NCBI RefSeq assembly: GCF_001010355.1
Contig: NZ_JPLA01000024.1
Coordinates: 98,798 to 162,797, forward strand
Direction: 5' to 3'
Length of the DNA: 64,000 nt
From: Dyella japonica DSM 16301
GTDB lineage: Bacteria; Pseudomonadota; Gammaproteobacteria; Xanthomonadales; Rhodanobacteraceae
Shown here: in pieces, positions 6,928-15,041 of the stretch
Layout: each line of letters starts with the position of its first letter
Position numbering within the stretch: the stretch's first letter is position 1
Made by a program: the position numbers and the translations under genes
Notes under the pieces: model-generated
Told to the model about the DNA's origin: nothing
The model's input: only the letters and a program-made list of their open reading frames with translations
The model's database searches: none

Positions 6928-7260
6928 ATCGGCACCGATCTTGGTGGTTGCGATGGATCGAATATAGGCCTCGATGGCTTGGGAATGCTACTCGTCGATA
7001 TTCAGTTGCGTGTGGCACGGGTAGCTTGCAGGGGTTTGGTCTGGCGGGAGTTGGCGGATGCATTTTGATGTGCATTCGCCTATCTACGCGTAGCATTTAG
7101 CCATCATTGATCGCGCACAACATTGTGAATGCGGGGTCAGCGGTGGCGATGGCGTTATGGCGGTAGCGCCGAAGAAAGTTCGGCGCCCGCGTGACGTTCC
7201 TGTCGTTGCGGGAGAGCCGCCCGGCTTGAGCCTCCCATCCCGCCGTGCCACGATCCCAGG
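6928..7260. other. Divergent intergenic region
   Basis: This separates the leftward YeeE pair from the rightward AraC-type gene and should hold both promoters. No coding frame is convincing. No strong sigma-70 pair or clear palindrome stood out. Confidence 0.5.
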
Positions 7261-7701
7261 GTGACCACGACGCCCGCCAACCTGCACGACCTGGCCCGCC
7301 TGCGCCGCGTGCGCGACCGCATCGATCGCGAGTATGCGGAGCCGCTGGATGTCGAGGCGTTGGCGCGCGGGGTGCAGATGTCTGCCGGTCATCTGAGTCG
7401 CCAGTTTCGCGCGGCTTATGGCGAGTCGCCTTATGCGTATCTGATGACGCGGCGCATTGAGCGCGCGATGGCGCTGTTACGGCGTGGGGATCTGAGCGTG
7501 ACTGACGTTTGTTTCACGGTGGGTTGTCAGTCCTTGGGTACGTTCACCACGCGGTTCACGGAGTTGGTGGGGATGTCGCCGGGCGTCTACAAACGGCGGG
7601 AATCACAGGCCACGGCAGGTATGCCGTCGTGTGTGGCCAGGCAGGTGACGCGGCCGATCAGGAATCGAGAAGTATCGGCGGGTGAGCCCGATCTAGACTG
7701 A
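7261..7701 (+). CDS. AraC-family transcriptional regulator, HTH domain only
   Basis: This 146-aa protein starts at GTG 7261. It is almost all AraC-type double HTH: RVRDRIDREYAEPLDVEALARGVQMSAGHLSRQFRAAYGESPYAYL, then RRIERAMALLRRGDLSVTDVCFTVGC and LGTFTTRFTELVGMSPG.Y. There is no separate ligand domain, only a ~30-residue tail. It is followed at 33 bp by a VOC-domain gene and then a DUF1801 gene on the same strand. AraC-VOC-DUF1801 clusters are common, and the regulator probably controls the pair. The inducer is unknown. Confidence 0.88.
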   Translation: MTTTPANLHDLARLRRVRDRIDREYAEPLDVEALARGVQMSAGHLSRQFRAAYGESPYAYLMTRRIERAMALLRRGDLSVTDVCFTVGCQSLGTFTTRFTELVGMSPGVYKRRESQATAGMPSCVARQVTRPIRNREVSAGEPDLD

Positions 7702-7734
7702 GGCCACGCAATCACCACCACCGAGAGGAACGCC

Positions 7735-8145
7735 ATGGATATCTCCATACATTCGAGCTTTCTGCCGCAGAACGACCCGGACGCCGCCCTGGCTTTTTAT
7801 CGCGACACGCTGGGCTTCGAAGTGCGCAACGACGTGGGTTACGGCGGCAAGCGCTGGATCACGGTGGGGCCGGCGGGGCAACCGGGCATCAACGTGGTGC
7901 TGTATCCGCCGGAAGCCAGCCCCGGCATTACCGACGACGAGCGCCGCACCATTGCCGAGATGATGGCCAAGGGCACCTTCGGCATCATCCTGCTGGGCAC
8001 CAAGGATCTGGCCGGGACGTTCGAGAAGTTGCAGGCGAGCGATGCGGACATCGTGCAGGAGCCGACCGATCAGCCCTATGGCGTGCGCGACTGTGCAGTG
8101 CGCGATCCCGCCGGCAACATGATTCGTATCCAGCAGCTACGCTGA
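7735..8145 (+). CDS. VOC-family (glyoxalase/bleomycin-resistance fold) protein
   Basis: This 136-aa protein starts at an ATG with GAGAGGAA nearby. The two beta-alpha-beta-beta-beta modules are visible: DPDAALAFYRDTLGFEVRNDVGYGGKRWITVGP and LGTKDLAGTFEKLQASDADIVQEPTDQPYGVRDCAVRDPAGN. PYG.RD...RDP.GN is the standard VOC ending with a metal-ligand position. A lyase or dioxygenase role cannot be assigned. It is second in the AraC-VOC-DUF1801 cluster. Confidence 0.88.
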   Translation: MDISIHSSFLPQNDPDAALAFYRDTLGFEVRNDVGYGGKRWITVGPAGQPGINVVLYPPEASPGITDDERRTIAEMMAKGTFGIILLGTKDLAGTFEKLQASDADIVQEPTDQPYGVRDCAVRDPAGNMIRIQQLR

Positions 8146-8181
8146 TCACGCAGCCCATCCATTGATGAGCGGGAGGACCCC

Positions 8182-8676
8182 ATGAATCCATCGGAACGCA
8201 TCGACGCACTGATCGAAGGCATCACGGACTGGCGTGGCAAGACGCTGGCCGATGTGCGCAAGGCCTTTCTCGATGCCGACAAGGAGATCGTGGAGGAATG
8301 GAAGTGGATGGGCAGCCCCACCTGGTATCGCGACGGCATCATCGCGGTGGCCAATGCGCACAAGGAGAAGGTGAAGGTCACCTTCTCGCATGGCGCGAAG
8401 CTGGATGATCCCGATCAGCTGTTCAACAACGGCCTGGGCGGCAGTACCTGGCGCGCCATCGATCTGCTCGAGGGCGACAAGGTCAACAAGACCGCCCTGA
8501 AGAAACTGGTGAAGGCGGCCACTGCCTATAACCAGTCCAAGGCAAAAAAGCCGGCGCCAGCATCGCGCAAGGCTGCCGCAAAACCGGCGGCCAAGGCTGG
8601 CAAGACAGTCAGCAAAAAGGTAACCAGGACAGCGACCAGGAAGGCCGTCAAGAAAGCCGCCAAGACCAAGGCGTAA
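8182..8676 (+). CDS. DUF1801-family protein with Lys/Ala-rich histone-H1-like tail
   Basis: This 164-aa protein has an ATG with GGGAGGA upstream. Residues 1-~110 form the DUF1801 fold (IDALIEGITDWRGKTLADVRKAF, EEWKWMGSPTWYRDGIIAVANAHKEKVKVTF, GAKLDDPDQLFNNGLGG). The last ~50 residues are Lys, Ala, Pro and Arg repeats (KAAAKPAAKAGKTVSKK, RKAVKKAAKTKA) like bacterial H1-type nucleoid proteins. The tail could bind nucleic acid. It closes the AraC-VOC-DUF1801 cluster and converges on module B. Confidence 0.85.
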   Translation: MNPSERIDALIEGITDWRGKTLADVRKAFLDADKEIVEEWKWMGSPTWYRDGIIAVANAHKEKVKVTFSHGAKLDDPDQLFNNGLGGSTWRAIDLLEGDKVNKTALKKLVKAATAYNQSKAKKPAPASRKAAAKPAAKAGKTVSKKVTRTATRKAVKKAAKTKA

Positions 8677-8679
8677 GGG

Positions 8680-9006
8680 TTATTCGCTGGCCCGCTTAGG
8701 GCTGGCGCGCCGCGAGGTGAGCTGCTGCTGGGTCTTTTCCAGGTCGAAGCGCCACTGCAAGGCCATCCAGTAGAAGGCGGTGGGTTCGAGCGCGCATGCC
8801 AGGCGCAGGGCGATTTCCGGCGTGATGCGCCGGGTGCCCAGGGTGATGCCCTTGAGATGGCTGGCCCGCACACCGGTGCGGCGGCCGAGTTGGGCGGCGC
8901 TGAGATCGCGCGGCAGCATGTAGTCGTGCAGCAGTACGTCGCCGGGGCGTCGCAGCGGGGTGTCGGGATCCACATCCAGGCGCGGATCGAGTTGGGTGAG
9001 GCACAT
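8680..9006 (-). CDS. HigA-like XRE-family HTH protein, module copy B
   Basis: This is a 108-aa protein from ATG 9006, with AGGA 9 nt upstream; the longer frame adds MSDRKTL without a better site. The core reads PGDVLLHDYMLP, SAAQLGRRTGVRASHLKGI, RRITPEIALRLACALEP and TAFYWMALQWRFDLEK, closely matching copy A at 2978. Both share the same upstream leader and the same unrecognised partner gene. No toxin is nearby. Regulation of its own module through the conserved leader is the likeliest role. Confidence 0.8.
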   Translation of the reverse strand: MCLTQLDPRLDVDPDTPLRRPGDVLLHDYMLPRDLSAAQLGRRTGVRASHLKGITLGTRRITPEIALRLACALEPTAFYWMALQWRFDLEKTQQQLTSRRASPKRASE

Positions 9007-9011
9007 AAGAG

Positions 9012-9080
9012 TTTTCCTGTCGGACACGGCGGCATGCTGGCTAGGCGACTACAGCCATCTGTGTCGGTGAATATCTGTTG
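9012..9080 (-). promoter_or_regulatory. Conserved leader upstream of HTH gene, module copy B
   Basis: This matches 3297-3363 over most of its length. TGTCGGACACGG, TAGGCG.(C/T)TACAG and GTGTC.GTGAAT on the plus strand are kept between copies. GACAC and GTGTC can pair across it and TGGCT can pair with AGCCA inside. It is either an operator or a structured RNA. Confidence 0.5.
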
Positions 9081-9164
9081 TTACTGTCAGAGGGCATCCG
9101 GTCGGGACCGGCCGACGCCAGCGTTCGATGGGCGGCGGGGACGCTCAACGAGAGGGCGGTGCGT

Positions 9165-9487
9165 TCACTTCGGCATGCGATCGAGTAACCCGGAGTATGG
9201 CTGCGAATGGCGGATCGCCGTACCGATGCCGTCGGCGTAGACCCGGGGAAACGGCCATCGGCTGGGATCCGTGGGCCATTCGAGGTACTGCGCGTGGAGG
9301 CGGGCTTGGCTATCGGCAAGGCGGTTGGCGAGGGTGTCCGCTACCTGCGAGATGCCGTCTTGCGAGGTGAGCGGGCGCTGCATGGACTCCCTCGTGCCCG
9401 CGACATACGGGCATGAGGGAGGGGCGGTGAGGGTGCCATCCATGGCGAAGAACGGGCGAATGAGTGCCGTATGATCCGGCGCAGCCA
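9165..9487 (-). CDS. Unrecognised small protein, module copy B
   Basis: This is a 107-aa protein from ATG 9487, with AGGAAG 6 nt upstream. It is a paralogue of the protein at 3432-3776: MAAPDHTALIR matches MATRDHTVRIR, TLTAPP matches TLTPPP, and both have a D-S...HAQ stretch, WP(F/L)P and a G.AI...Q....LL ending. The family is unknown to me. It lies 158 bp upstream of the HTH gene of module B. Two independent copies in the same arrangement, with a good ribosome site here, support real coding. Confidence 0.65.
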
Positions 9488-9519
9488 TGATCAACTTCCT
9501 GCGTTAGTTGTTGATGGTG

Positions 9520-9554
9520 AGCGGGTCGTCATGGGTGGCAGCCCATGCGGCCCG
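9520..9554 (-). promoter_or_regulatory. Conserved hairpin upstream of module copy B
   Basis: GCGGGTCGTCATGGG pairs with CCCATGCGGCCCGC around a 6-nt loop, with a single bulge. Compared with 3807-3841 the outer stem is the same. The inner stem differs (CATGGG/CCCATG against GTGGGTG/CACTCAC) yet still pairs, which is covariation. It lies ~30 nt before the start codon on the minus strand. Confidence 0.55.
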
Positions 9555-9900
9555 CGTTACTCACGGCAGGATTGCCGAGGCCGCTCGCGTCTACCATCAG
9601 GCACCACGCGTAGCGGCGTTTAGCAACATAACAAAGCAGGTTTCGGCAGGCTGTCGGGCTTCATCGCGCCCATGTGCTCGATATGGGTGATACCTGGCGA
9701 AGTTCGCTGCCGAGGCGCGCGCCGGGGGAAATGACGCGGCCCAGGCTTGCGACGTCAGGGCGCGAGGTCGGGGGAGTCTGCTGGCGTGTAGGTCCCGCCG
9801 CGGCAGGGAATAAACCACGCCGGACCCGGGTATGGATCGACAACGCAAGGTGGCGTGACGCCACGCCGCAGCATGTTTCGCGTGCCACGGGCGCCGCGAA
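9555..9900. other. Intergenic region, no supported gene
   Basis: Several overlapping frames exist on both strands but none has a ribosome site with protein-like sequence. It should contain the promoter for the DUF2946/TonB receptor pair. Confidence 0.5.
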
Positions 9901-10383
9901 ATGCGATCATCTCTGGAGCCTACTCAAGGGTTGGGAAGCAGTTTGATTCGGCGCAGGACATCACGACGGTTGGTGGCATGGTTGGCAGTGGCCGCCATGT
10001 GGCTTCTGGCGGCTGCGCCCACGGTTTCCCGCGTGCTTCCCGCACTGGTGTCGACGGACATGGCTGCCCATGCGGCCATGGACCACGCGTCGATGCCGGG
10101 CATGGGCGATATGTCCGGCATGGCAGACATGCCTGGCATGGTTCATATGGCTGGCATGCCCGGCATGCCGGAGATGCCGGGCGATCCGGCCCAGCATCTG
10201 GACCACTGCGCCTACTGCACGATGCTGGCCCATACCCCGCTGCTGTCGGGCGCGGTGCTGGCTCTCCTGCTCGCCGCACCGCTGCCGGCGGTCGCACCTG
10301 TCGCGCGTTCCAGTGTCACCTGGCATGCGCAGCCCGTGCTCAGCGCACATCCGCGGGGACCGCCGTCCATCCAGCTGGGATGA
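9901..10383 (+). CDS. DUF2946-family Met/His-rich exported protein, probably copper-related
   Basis: This protein has up to 160 aa; TTG 9943 (reading LIRRRTSRRL) is an alternative start closer to the signal segment. RLVAWLAVAAMWLLAAAP is a membrane or signal segment. Next comes a Met-rich stretch with repeated MPGM, MADM and MAGM units and His, then DHCAYCTML, the conserved DUF2946 motif. Met, His and Cys clusters bind Cu(I) in many periplasmic proteins. DUF2946 genes often precede TonB copper receptors, and a receptor follows here at 10550. Copper binding is inference. Confidence 0.8.
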   Translation: MRSSLEPTQGLGSSLIRRRTSRRLVAWLAVAAMWLLAAAPTVSRVLPALVSTDMAAHAAMDHASMPGMGDMSGMADMPGMVHMAGMPGMPEMPGDPAQHLDHCAYCTMLAHTPLLSGAVLALLLAAPLPAVAPVARSSVTWHAQPVLSAHPRGPPSIQLG

Positions 10384-10549
10384 CGGCTTGATGGTGGGCG
10401 CCTGTCTGGCGCGCCCATCGCTATCGACGGCAAACACAGGGGACGGTGCGTAGGCGCGCGGGATCGCGCGCACGTGCCTGCGTCCTCGTGCTTGCCCGCG
10501 CCCCAGCCATGCGTCGCCTCGCGACGCTGGCCACAACGGATGTCTTGTC

Positions 10550-12844
10550 ATGCGCTTTTCTCACCTGCGCGCAGCGGCTCTTGGATTGCCGCTCACGCTG
10601 CTTGCTTCATCCATCGCCTGGGCACAAAGCGGCCCCGGCAATCAGCCGGACGCACCGATTCCGGAATCCGATGTCACCAGTCTTGGCCCGGTGAAGGTCA
10701 CCGCCGCCGCGCAGAAGCTGGCGGCGCCGGGTTTTCCCGCCACGCTGGCGTCGGTGCCGGCGGAGCGCGTGGAAGCCACCATCAATGCGGTGGATGTGGA
10801 GGATGCCGCGAAATACCTGCCGAGCATCTTCATCCGCAAGCGCAACTACGGCGACACCCAGCCGGTGCTGGCAACGCGCAACTGGGGCGTCAATTCCAGT
10901 GCGCGCACTCTGGTCTATATCGACGATATTCCGATCTCGGCGCTGATCGCCAACAACAATACGATCGGTGCGCCGCGCTGGGGCATGACCTCGCCGGAGG
11001 CGATCGATCACATCGACATGATGTATGGGCCGTATTCGGCAGCCTATGCAGGCAACTCGATGGGCGGCGTGATGCACATCGTCACGCGCATGCCGGAGAA
11101 GACCGAAGTCACCATCAAGCAGACCGAGGCGGTGCAGTCGTTCGACCTGTATGGCACGCACGACCACTTCAGCACCAGCCAGACCAGCCTCACCGCCGGC
11201 GGGCATAGCGGCAAGCTCGGCTGGTTCTTCGGCGCGAGCGCGACCAACAGCTTCAGCCAGCCGCTATCCATCATCACCGGCGGCACAACGCCGGCGGGCA
11301 CCAGCGGCACGATTCCCGCATTGAACAAGATGGGGCAGGTGGCGAATGTCTACGGGGCAGGCGGCCTGCTGCATACGCGCATGCTCGATCTCAATGGCGA
11401 GCTGACTTACGACATCACGCCGCAGTGGAAGCTGAGTTACCTGGTCGGCTACTGGAGCAATCACGGCCAGTCGGATACGGACACCTACTTGACCGACGGC
11501 GCGGGCAATCCGACCTACGGCAAGGTTGCGGGCTTCGCCAGCAACATCTACCAGCTCAGCGCGCATCACCTGATGCAGGGCCTGTCGCTGAAGTCCGATA
11601 CCAAGGGCGACTACGATGCCTCGTTCGTGGCCACGCATTACGCTTTTCTCAAGGACAACCAGTGGCAGCCGGCAGGCGTCACCAGCGGCACCAACGTGAC
11701 CACCAACGGGCGGCTGGCGAGTTACGGCGGCACGCAGTGGTCGACGGCCGATGCCACCGGCATCTGGCGGCCGCAGGGATACGGCGGTGCGCATGAAGTG
11801 TCGATCGGTGCGCATGCCGATCAGTACGAACTGAACAATCCCACCACCAATCTGAGCAACTGGCAGGACACGGACAGCCTGACCACGCTGTATTCGACGG
11901 GGCGCGGCAAGACGCAGACACAGGCGCTGTGGCTGCAGGATCAATGGTGCTTCGCGCCGGACTGGATGCTCACCCTGGGCGGGCGTTACGAGTGGTGGAA
12001 AGCCAGCGACGGCTACAACTTCAGCGGCAAGACGGCGGTGCAGCAGCCGGTGGAGAAGGCCGACGGCTTCTCGCCCAAGGCGACGCTGCAATGGAACGTG
12101 GCCGACAACTGGCGTATCACCGGTTCGCTGGCCAAGGCGATCCGCTTTCCGACCGTGGGCGAGCTGTACCAGCTGGTGTCCACCGGTTCCACCTTCAGCG
12201 TGCCCAATCCCGACCTGAAGCCCGAAACCGCGCGCAGCGGTGAGCTGGCCGTGGAGCACTCGATCGAGCAGGGCATGCTGCGCGTGTCGCTGTTCCAGGA
12301 GAACACGAAGGACGCCTTGATCTCGCAAACCGCCACGCTGCCGAGCGTGGCGGTGCCGGTGAGCTATGTGATGAACGTGGGCGAGCTGCGCAATCGCGGC
12401 ATCGAGTTCGTGGCGCAGAAGGACAACGTGCTGGTGCGCGGGCTGGAGCTTTCCGGCAGCGTCACCTTTGTCGATTCCACCGTGCTGTCCAACGACAGTT
12501 TTGTCAGCACCACAGGCAGCACGTCCGAGGGCAGGCACGCGCCGTACGTGCCGCGCTGGCGTGCCACGGCGGTGGCGACGTACCGGCCTGATGCGCAGTG
12601 GGCGTTCACGCTGGCGGGGCGCTACAGCGGCAAGCAGTACTCCACGCTGGACAACTCCGACAACACGCCGCACGTGTTTGGCGCGTTCGACAAGTTCACG
12701 GTGTTTGACGTGCGCGCGCATTACCAGATCAACGAGCATCTGGCGGCGTCGTTGGGCATCGATAATTTCACCAACGAGAAGTACTACCTGTACCACCCGT
12801 TTCCGCAGAGGACGTTTGTGGCGGACGTGAAGTTGAGTCTTTGA
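10550..12844 (+). CDS. TonB-dependent outer-membrane receptor, probably copper/metal
   Basis: This 764-aa protein starts with a signal peptide (RAAALGLPLTLLASSIAWAQ). The plug domain is visible around residues 45-175: GPVKVTAAAQKL, DAAKYLPSIFIRKRN, TLVYIDDIPIS and YGPYSAAYAGNSMGGVMHI. A 22-strand barrel follows, ending at the C-terminal Phe-containing strand RTFVADVKLSL. There is no N-terminal STN signalling domain. The upstream DUF2946 gene suggests a copper substrate; the sequence itself does not define one. Confidence 0.9.
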   Translation: MRFSHLRAAALGLPLTLLASSIAWAQSGPGNQPDAPIPESDVTSLGPVKVTAAAQKLAAPGFPATLASVPAERVEATINAVDVEDAAKYLPSIFIRKRNYGDTQPVLATRNWGVNSSARTLVYIDDIPISALIANNNTIGAPRWGMTSPEAIDHIDMMYGPYSAAYAGNSMGGVMHIVTRMPEKTEVTIKQTEAVQSFDLYGTHDHFSTSQTSLTAGGHSGKLGWFFGASATNSFSQPLSIITGGTTPAGTSGTIPALNKMGQVANVYGAGGLLHTRMLDLNGELTYDITPQWKLSYLVGYWSNHGQSDTDTYLTDGAGNPTYGKVAGFASNIYQLSAHHLMQGLSLKSDTKGDYDASFVATHYAFLKDNQWQPAGVTSGTNVTTNGRLASYGGTQWSTADATGIWRPQGYGGAHEVSIGAHADQYELNNPTTNLSNWQDTDSLTTLYSTGRGKTQTQALWLQDQWCFAPDWMLTLGGRYEWWKASDGYNFSGKTAVQQPVEKADGFSPKATLQWNVADNWRITGSLAKAIRFPTVGELYQLVSTGSTFSVPNPDLKPETARSGELAVEHSIEQGMLRVSLFQENTKDALISQTATLPSVAVPVSYVMNVGELRNRGIEFVAQKDNVLVRGLELSGSVTFVDSTVLSNDSFVSTTGSTSEGRHAPYVPRWRATAVATYRPDAQWAFTLAGRYSGKQYSTLDNSDNTPHVFGAFDKFTVFDVRAHYQINEHLAASLGIDNFTNEKYYLYHPFPQRTFVADVKLSL

Positions 12845-12867
12845 GGGGTGGGTGAGGCGGGTTGTGG

Positions 12868-12891
12868 TCGCGCACAGGGTGCGCTCCTACA
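12868..12891. repeat. REP-like repeat (GCGCACAGGGTGCGC type)
   Basis: TCGCGCACAGGGTGCGCTCC then TACA is identical to two copies, and inverse to a third, in the cluster at 62788-62926. The core GCGCACAGGGTGCGC is a palindrome with a short centre. It lies between the TonB receptor and uspA. Confidence 0.75.
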
Positions 12892-12989
12892 GGGTGAGGA
12901 TCCGGCGGGTTGAGGGCCCGCCGGGTTCTGCACATCAGGGCAACGCAACAGGATTAAACTGGTACCCGGAATCCAAGGGAGGCCAGGTG

Positions 12990-13424
12990 ATGTTCAAGAA
13001 CATTCTTCTGCCGGTGGATGGTTCCGAGCGAGCGTTGAAGGCGGTGGAGACAGGCATTGAACTGGCGGCCAAGCTGGAGGCGAAGGTCTTTGCCGTGCAC
13101 GTGATGCCGCCGCTGTCCACGGTGTCCTTCATGTCCGAGCTGCTGCAGCACAGTGATTGCCACCGCGAAGTCGCCAAGACGCGGGCGCAGAGCTATCTGG
13201 ATGAAGTGGCCAAGCGCGCCATCGCGCTGAACGTGCCCTGCGAAACGGAGTTCGTGTTCGACTTGCGTCCGGACGTGGCCATTGTGGCTGCCGCGGCCAA
13301 ACATCACTGCGACCTGATCGTGATGCGGTCACGCGGGTCCGAGGGTCTGGAGCGCGTGCTGCTGGGCAGCGTGCCGCACAAAGTGATGCTTTGCTGTAAC
13401 ACTCCGGTGCTGATCTGCCAGTGA
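12990..13424 (+). CDS. Universal stress protein, UspA family
   Basis: This is a 144-aa protein from ATG 12990, with AAGGGAGG close upstream; the longer frame runs through the REP repeat and is not coding. FKNILLPVDGSERALKAVETGIELAAK is the family N terminus. RSRGSEGLERVLLGSV..KV....TPVLI is the nucleotide-binding ending. This places it in the ATP-binding UspA group, cytosolic and usually induced by stress. The regulator is not visible. Confidence 0.92.
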   Translation: MFKNILLPVDGSERALKAVETGIELAAKLEAKVFAVHVMPPLSTVSFMSELLQHSDCHREVAKTRAQSYLDEVAKRAIALNVPCETEFVFDLRPDVAIVAAAAKHHCDLIVMRSRGSEGLERVLLGSVPHKVMLCCNTPVLICQ

Positions 13425-13437
13425 GCGAGGCGGTCGA

Positions 13438-13665
13438 TCAGATCTGATCGGCAGGCGGAACCAGGTGATGCTTGACCTGGATGGCGTCCAGCCGGTCGCA
13501 CACCCAGGCGCGGTCGCTGGGCTGGGCGCGATCCTGGATGGCCTGGGCCAGCCGGGTGAAGCTGTTCCAGAAGTCGCCCGGCGCCGGGGTGGTCTGCACC
13601 AGTCGCGGGACGGACTCGTCCAGTGCCTCCAACATTTGCTCAAGCTGCGCATGCGTATGGGCCAT
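13438..13665 (-). CDS. Small hypothetical protein
   Basis: This 75-aa protein from ATG 13665 reads MAHTHAQLEQMLEALDESV, then FWNSFTRLAQAIQDRAQPSD and VCDRLDAIQVKHHLVPPADQ. It is predicted mainly helical and acidic to neutral. I do not recognise a family. It converges with uspA at 13 bp. The ribosome site is weak, but protein character is better here than in the overlapping plus-strand frames. Confidence 0.55.
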   Translation of the reverse strand: MAHTHAQLEQMLEALDESVPRLVQTTPAPGDFWNSFTRLAQAIQDRAQPSDRAWVCDRLDAIQVKHHLVPPADQI

Positions 13666-13788
13666 GCATCGAGCCTACGCTCAAGGTCCGTCAAGGCCGC
13701 GCAAAGGACTTAGCCAAAGTCTCACGGCGCATTAACGGCCTCGGAGGCAACGTTTGTATCCCACCCCCATGACGACAAGCGGTGCTTT

Positions 13789-14016
13789 ATGGAATGGGAT
13801 CGCGACAACGACTTGCTATCGCGCGCCTGCGACGAGCTGATCGAGCAGAACGCGTTGCTCCAGCAGGAGATCGAGCTGCTACGCGCCCAGCTGCGCCGGC
13901 ATCCGACCGGCGAGCTGCAGATTCGCGAGGCGCGTCGCCAGATGGGCGAATGGCAGGAAGCGGCACATGGACACACGCCGCTGCCGCTGGCTCAGCAAGA
14001 GATGGCAGCTTTCTAA
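13789..14016 (+). CDS. Small coiled-coil protein
   Basis: This 75-aa protein from ATG 13789 opens MEWDRDNDLLSRACDELIEQNALLQQEIELLRAQL, a textbook heptad pattern (leucine-zipper-like) over residues ~8-38. A charged tail follows. Function is unknown, but it probably dimerises. It lies divergent from the 75-aa minus-strand gene and converges with the quinone oxidoreductase. Confidence 0.5.
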   Translation: MEWDRDNDLLSRACDELIEQNALLQQEIELLRAQLRRHPTGELQIREARRQMGEWQEAAHGHTPLPLAQQEMAAF

Positions 14017-14019
14017 GGC

Positions 14020-15021
14020 TCACATCACCAGCACGATCTTGCCGATGTGCTGGCTGCTTTCCATTTCGCGGTGCGCATCGGCCGCACGGGCGAGCGGGTA
14101 GCTGGCGTGAATCATCGGCAGACAACGGCCCTGCGCCAGCACCGGCCAGACATATTCCTTCAGCGAGGCGGCGATGGCCGCCTTTTCTTGTGCCGAACGC
14201 GGGCGCATGGCCGAACCGGTGACCACGGCGCGCTTGGTCATGATGGCATGGAGGTTCACATGCTCGGCGATGCCGCCGCCGAGAAAGCCAATCAGCAGCA
14301 GACGTCCGTCGCGCGCCAGCGTGGCCAGGTTGTCGGCGAAATAGGCCGCGCCCATGATGTCCAGTATCACATCGGCGCCGCGTCCCTCGGTGCGCGCAAG
14401 CACCACTTCCACGAACGATTCCTGCCGGTAGTTGATCGGCTCGCCGCCCATTTCGCGGATGGCCTCGCATTTCTCGATGCCGCCGGCGGTGGCGAAGGCG
14501 CGCAGGCCAAATTCGCGGCACAGCATCAGTGCCGTGGTGCCGATGCCGCTGGTGCCGCCATGAATCAGCGCCACTTCGCCGCGCCGCGCGTGACCGAGCT
14601 GGAAGAGATTGGCCCACACCGTGAAGAAGGTTTCGGGGATCGCTGCGGCCTGCAGCATCGACACCCCCTGGGGTATCGGCAACACCTGTCCTTCGGGTGC
14701 GACGCAGTACTCGGCGTAGCCGCCGCCATTGGTCAAGGCGCAGACCTCGTCACCCACTGCATGCGTCGTTACGCCCCCGCCGATCGCCGCCACCGTGCCG
14801 GCCACTTCCAGGCCGGGCAGGGGGCTGGCGCCGGGTGGAATCGGGTAGTTGCCTTGGCGCTGCAGCACATCCGGGCGATTCACGCCCGCCGCTCTTACCT
14901 GGATCAACACTTCACCGGATTGGGGCACGGGCACCGGCATCTGCAGCGGCTTCAACACATCCGCCGGGCCGGGCGCACTGATCTGGATGGCCGTCATGAC
15001 GGCCGGGAGCGATGGACGCAT
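14020..15021 (-). CDS. NAD(P)H:quinone oxidoreductase, zinc-independent MDR family (PIG3-like)
   Basis: This is a 333-aa protein from ATG 15021, with AGGAG 6 nt upstream; an in-frame ATG at 14997 is the alternative. The GroES-like half has PVPQSGEVLIQVRAAGVNRPDVLQRQG and PLPGLEVAGTV. The Rossmann half has ALIHGGTSGIGTTA, a glycine-rich NADPH loop. The DVLQRQGNYP..PG sequence is typical of the TP53I3/PIG3 group, which reduces quinones by one electron. No zinc-ligand cysteines are seen. The gene overlaps none but follows the MBL gene on the same strand. Confidence 0.9.
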   Translation of the reverse strand: MRPSLPAVMTAIQISAPGPADVLKPLQMPVPVPQSGEVLIQVRAAGVNRPDVLQRQGNYPIPPGASPLPGLEVAGTVAAIGGGVTTHAVGDEVCALTNGGGYAEYCVAPEGQVLPIPQGVSMLQAAAIPETFFTVWANLFQLGHARRGEVALIHGGTSGIGTTALMLCREFGLRAFATAGGIEKCEAIREMGGEPINYRQESFVEVVLARTEGRGADVILDIMGAAYFADNLATLARDGRLLLIGFLGGGIAEHVNLHAIMTKRAVVTGSAMRPRSAQEKAAIAASLKEYVWPVLAQGRCLPMIHASYPLARAADAHREMESSQHIGKIVLVM

Positions 15022-15041
15022 GGAGCGCTCCTGGCAGGTGT

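Noticed and set aside
11264..12796. 510-codon minus-strand frame
   Set aside because: Antisense shadow of the TonB receptor at 10550.
13722..13976. 84-codon minus-strand frame
   Set aside because: Overlaps the coiled-coil protein frame on the plus strand, which has clear heptads; the minus product is Ser/Arg-rich without structure.
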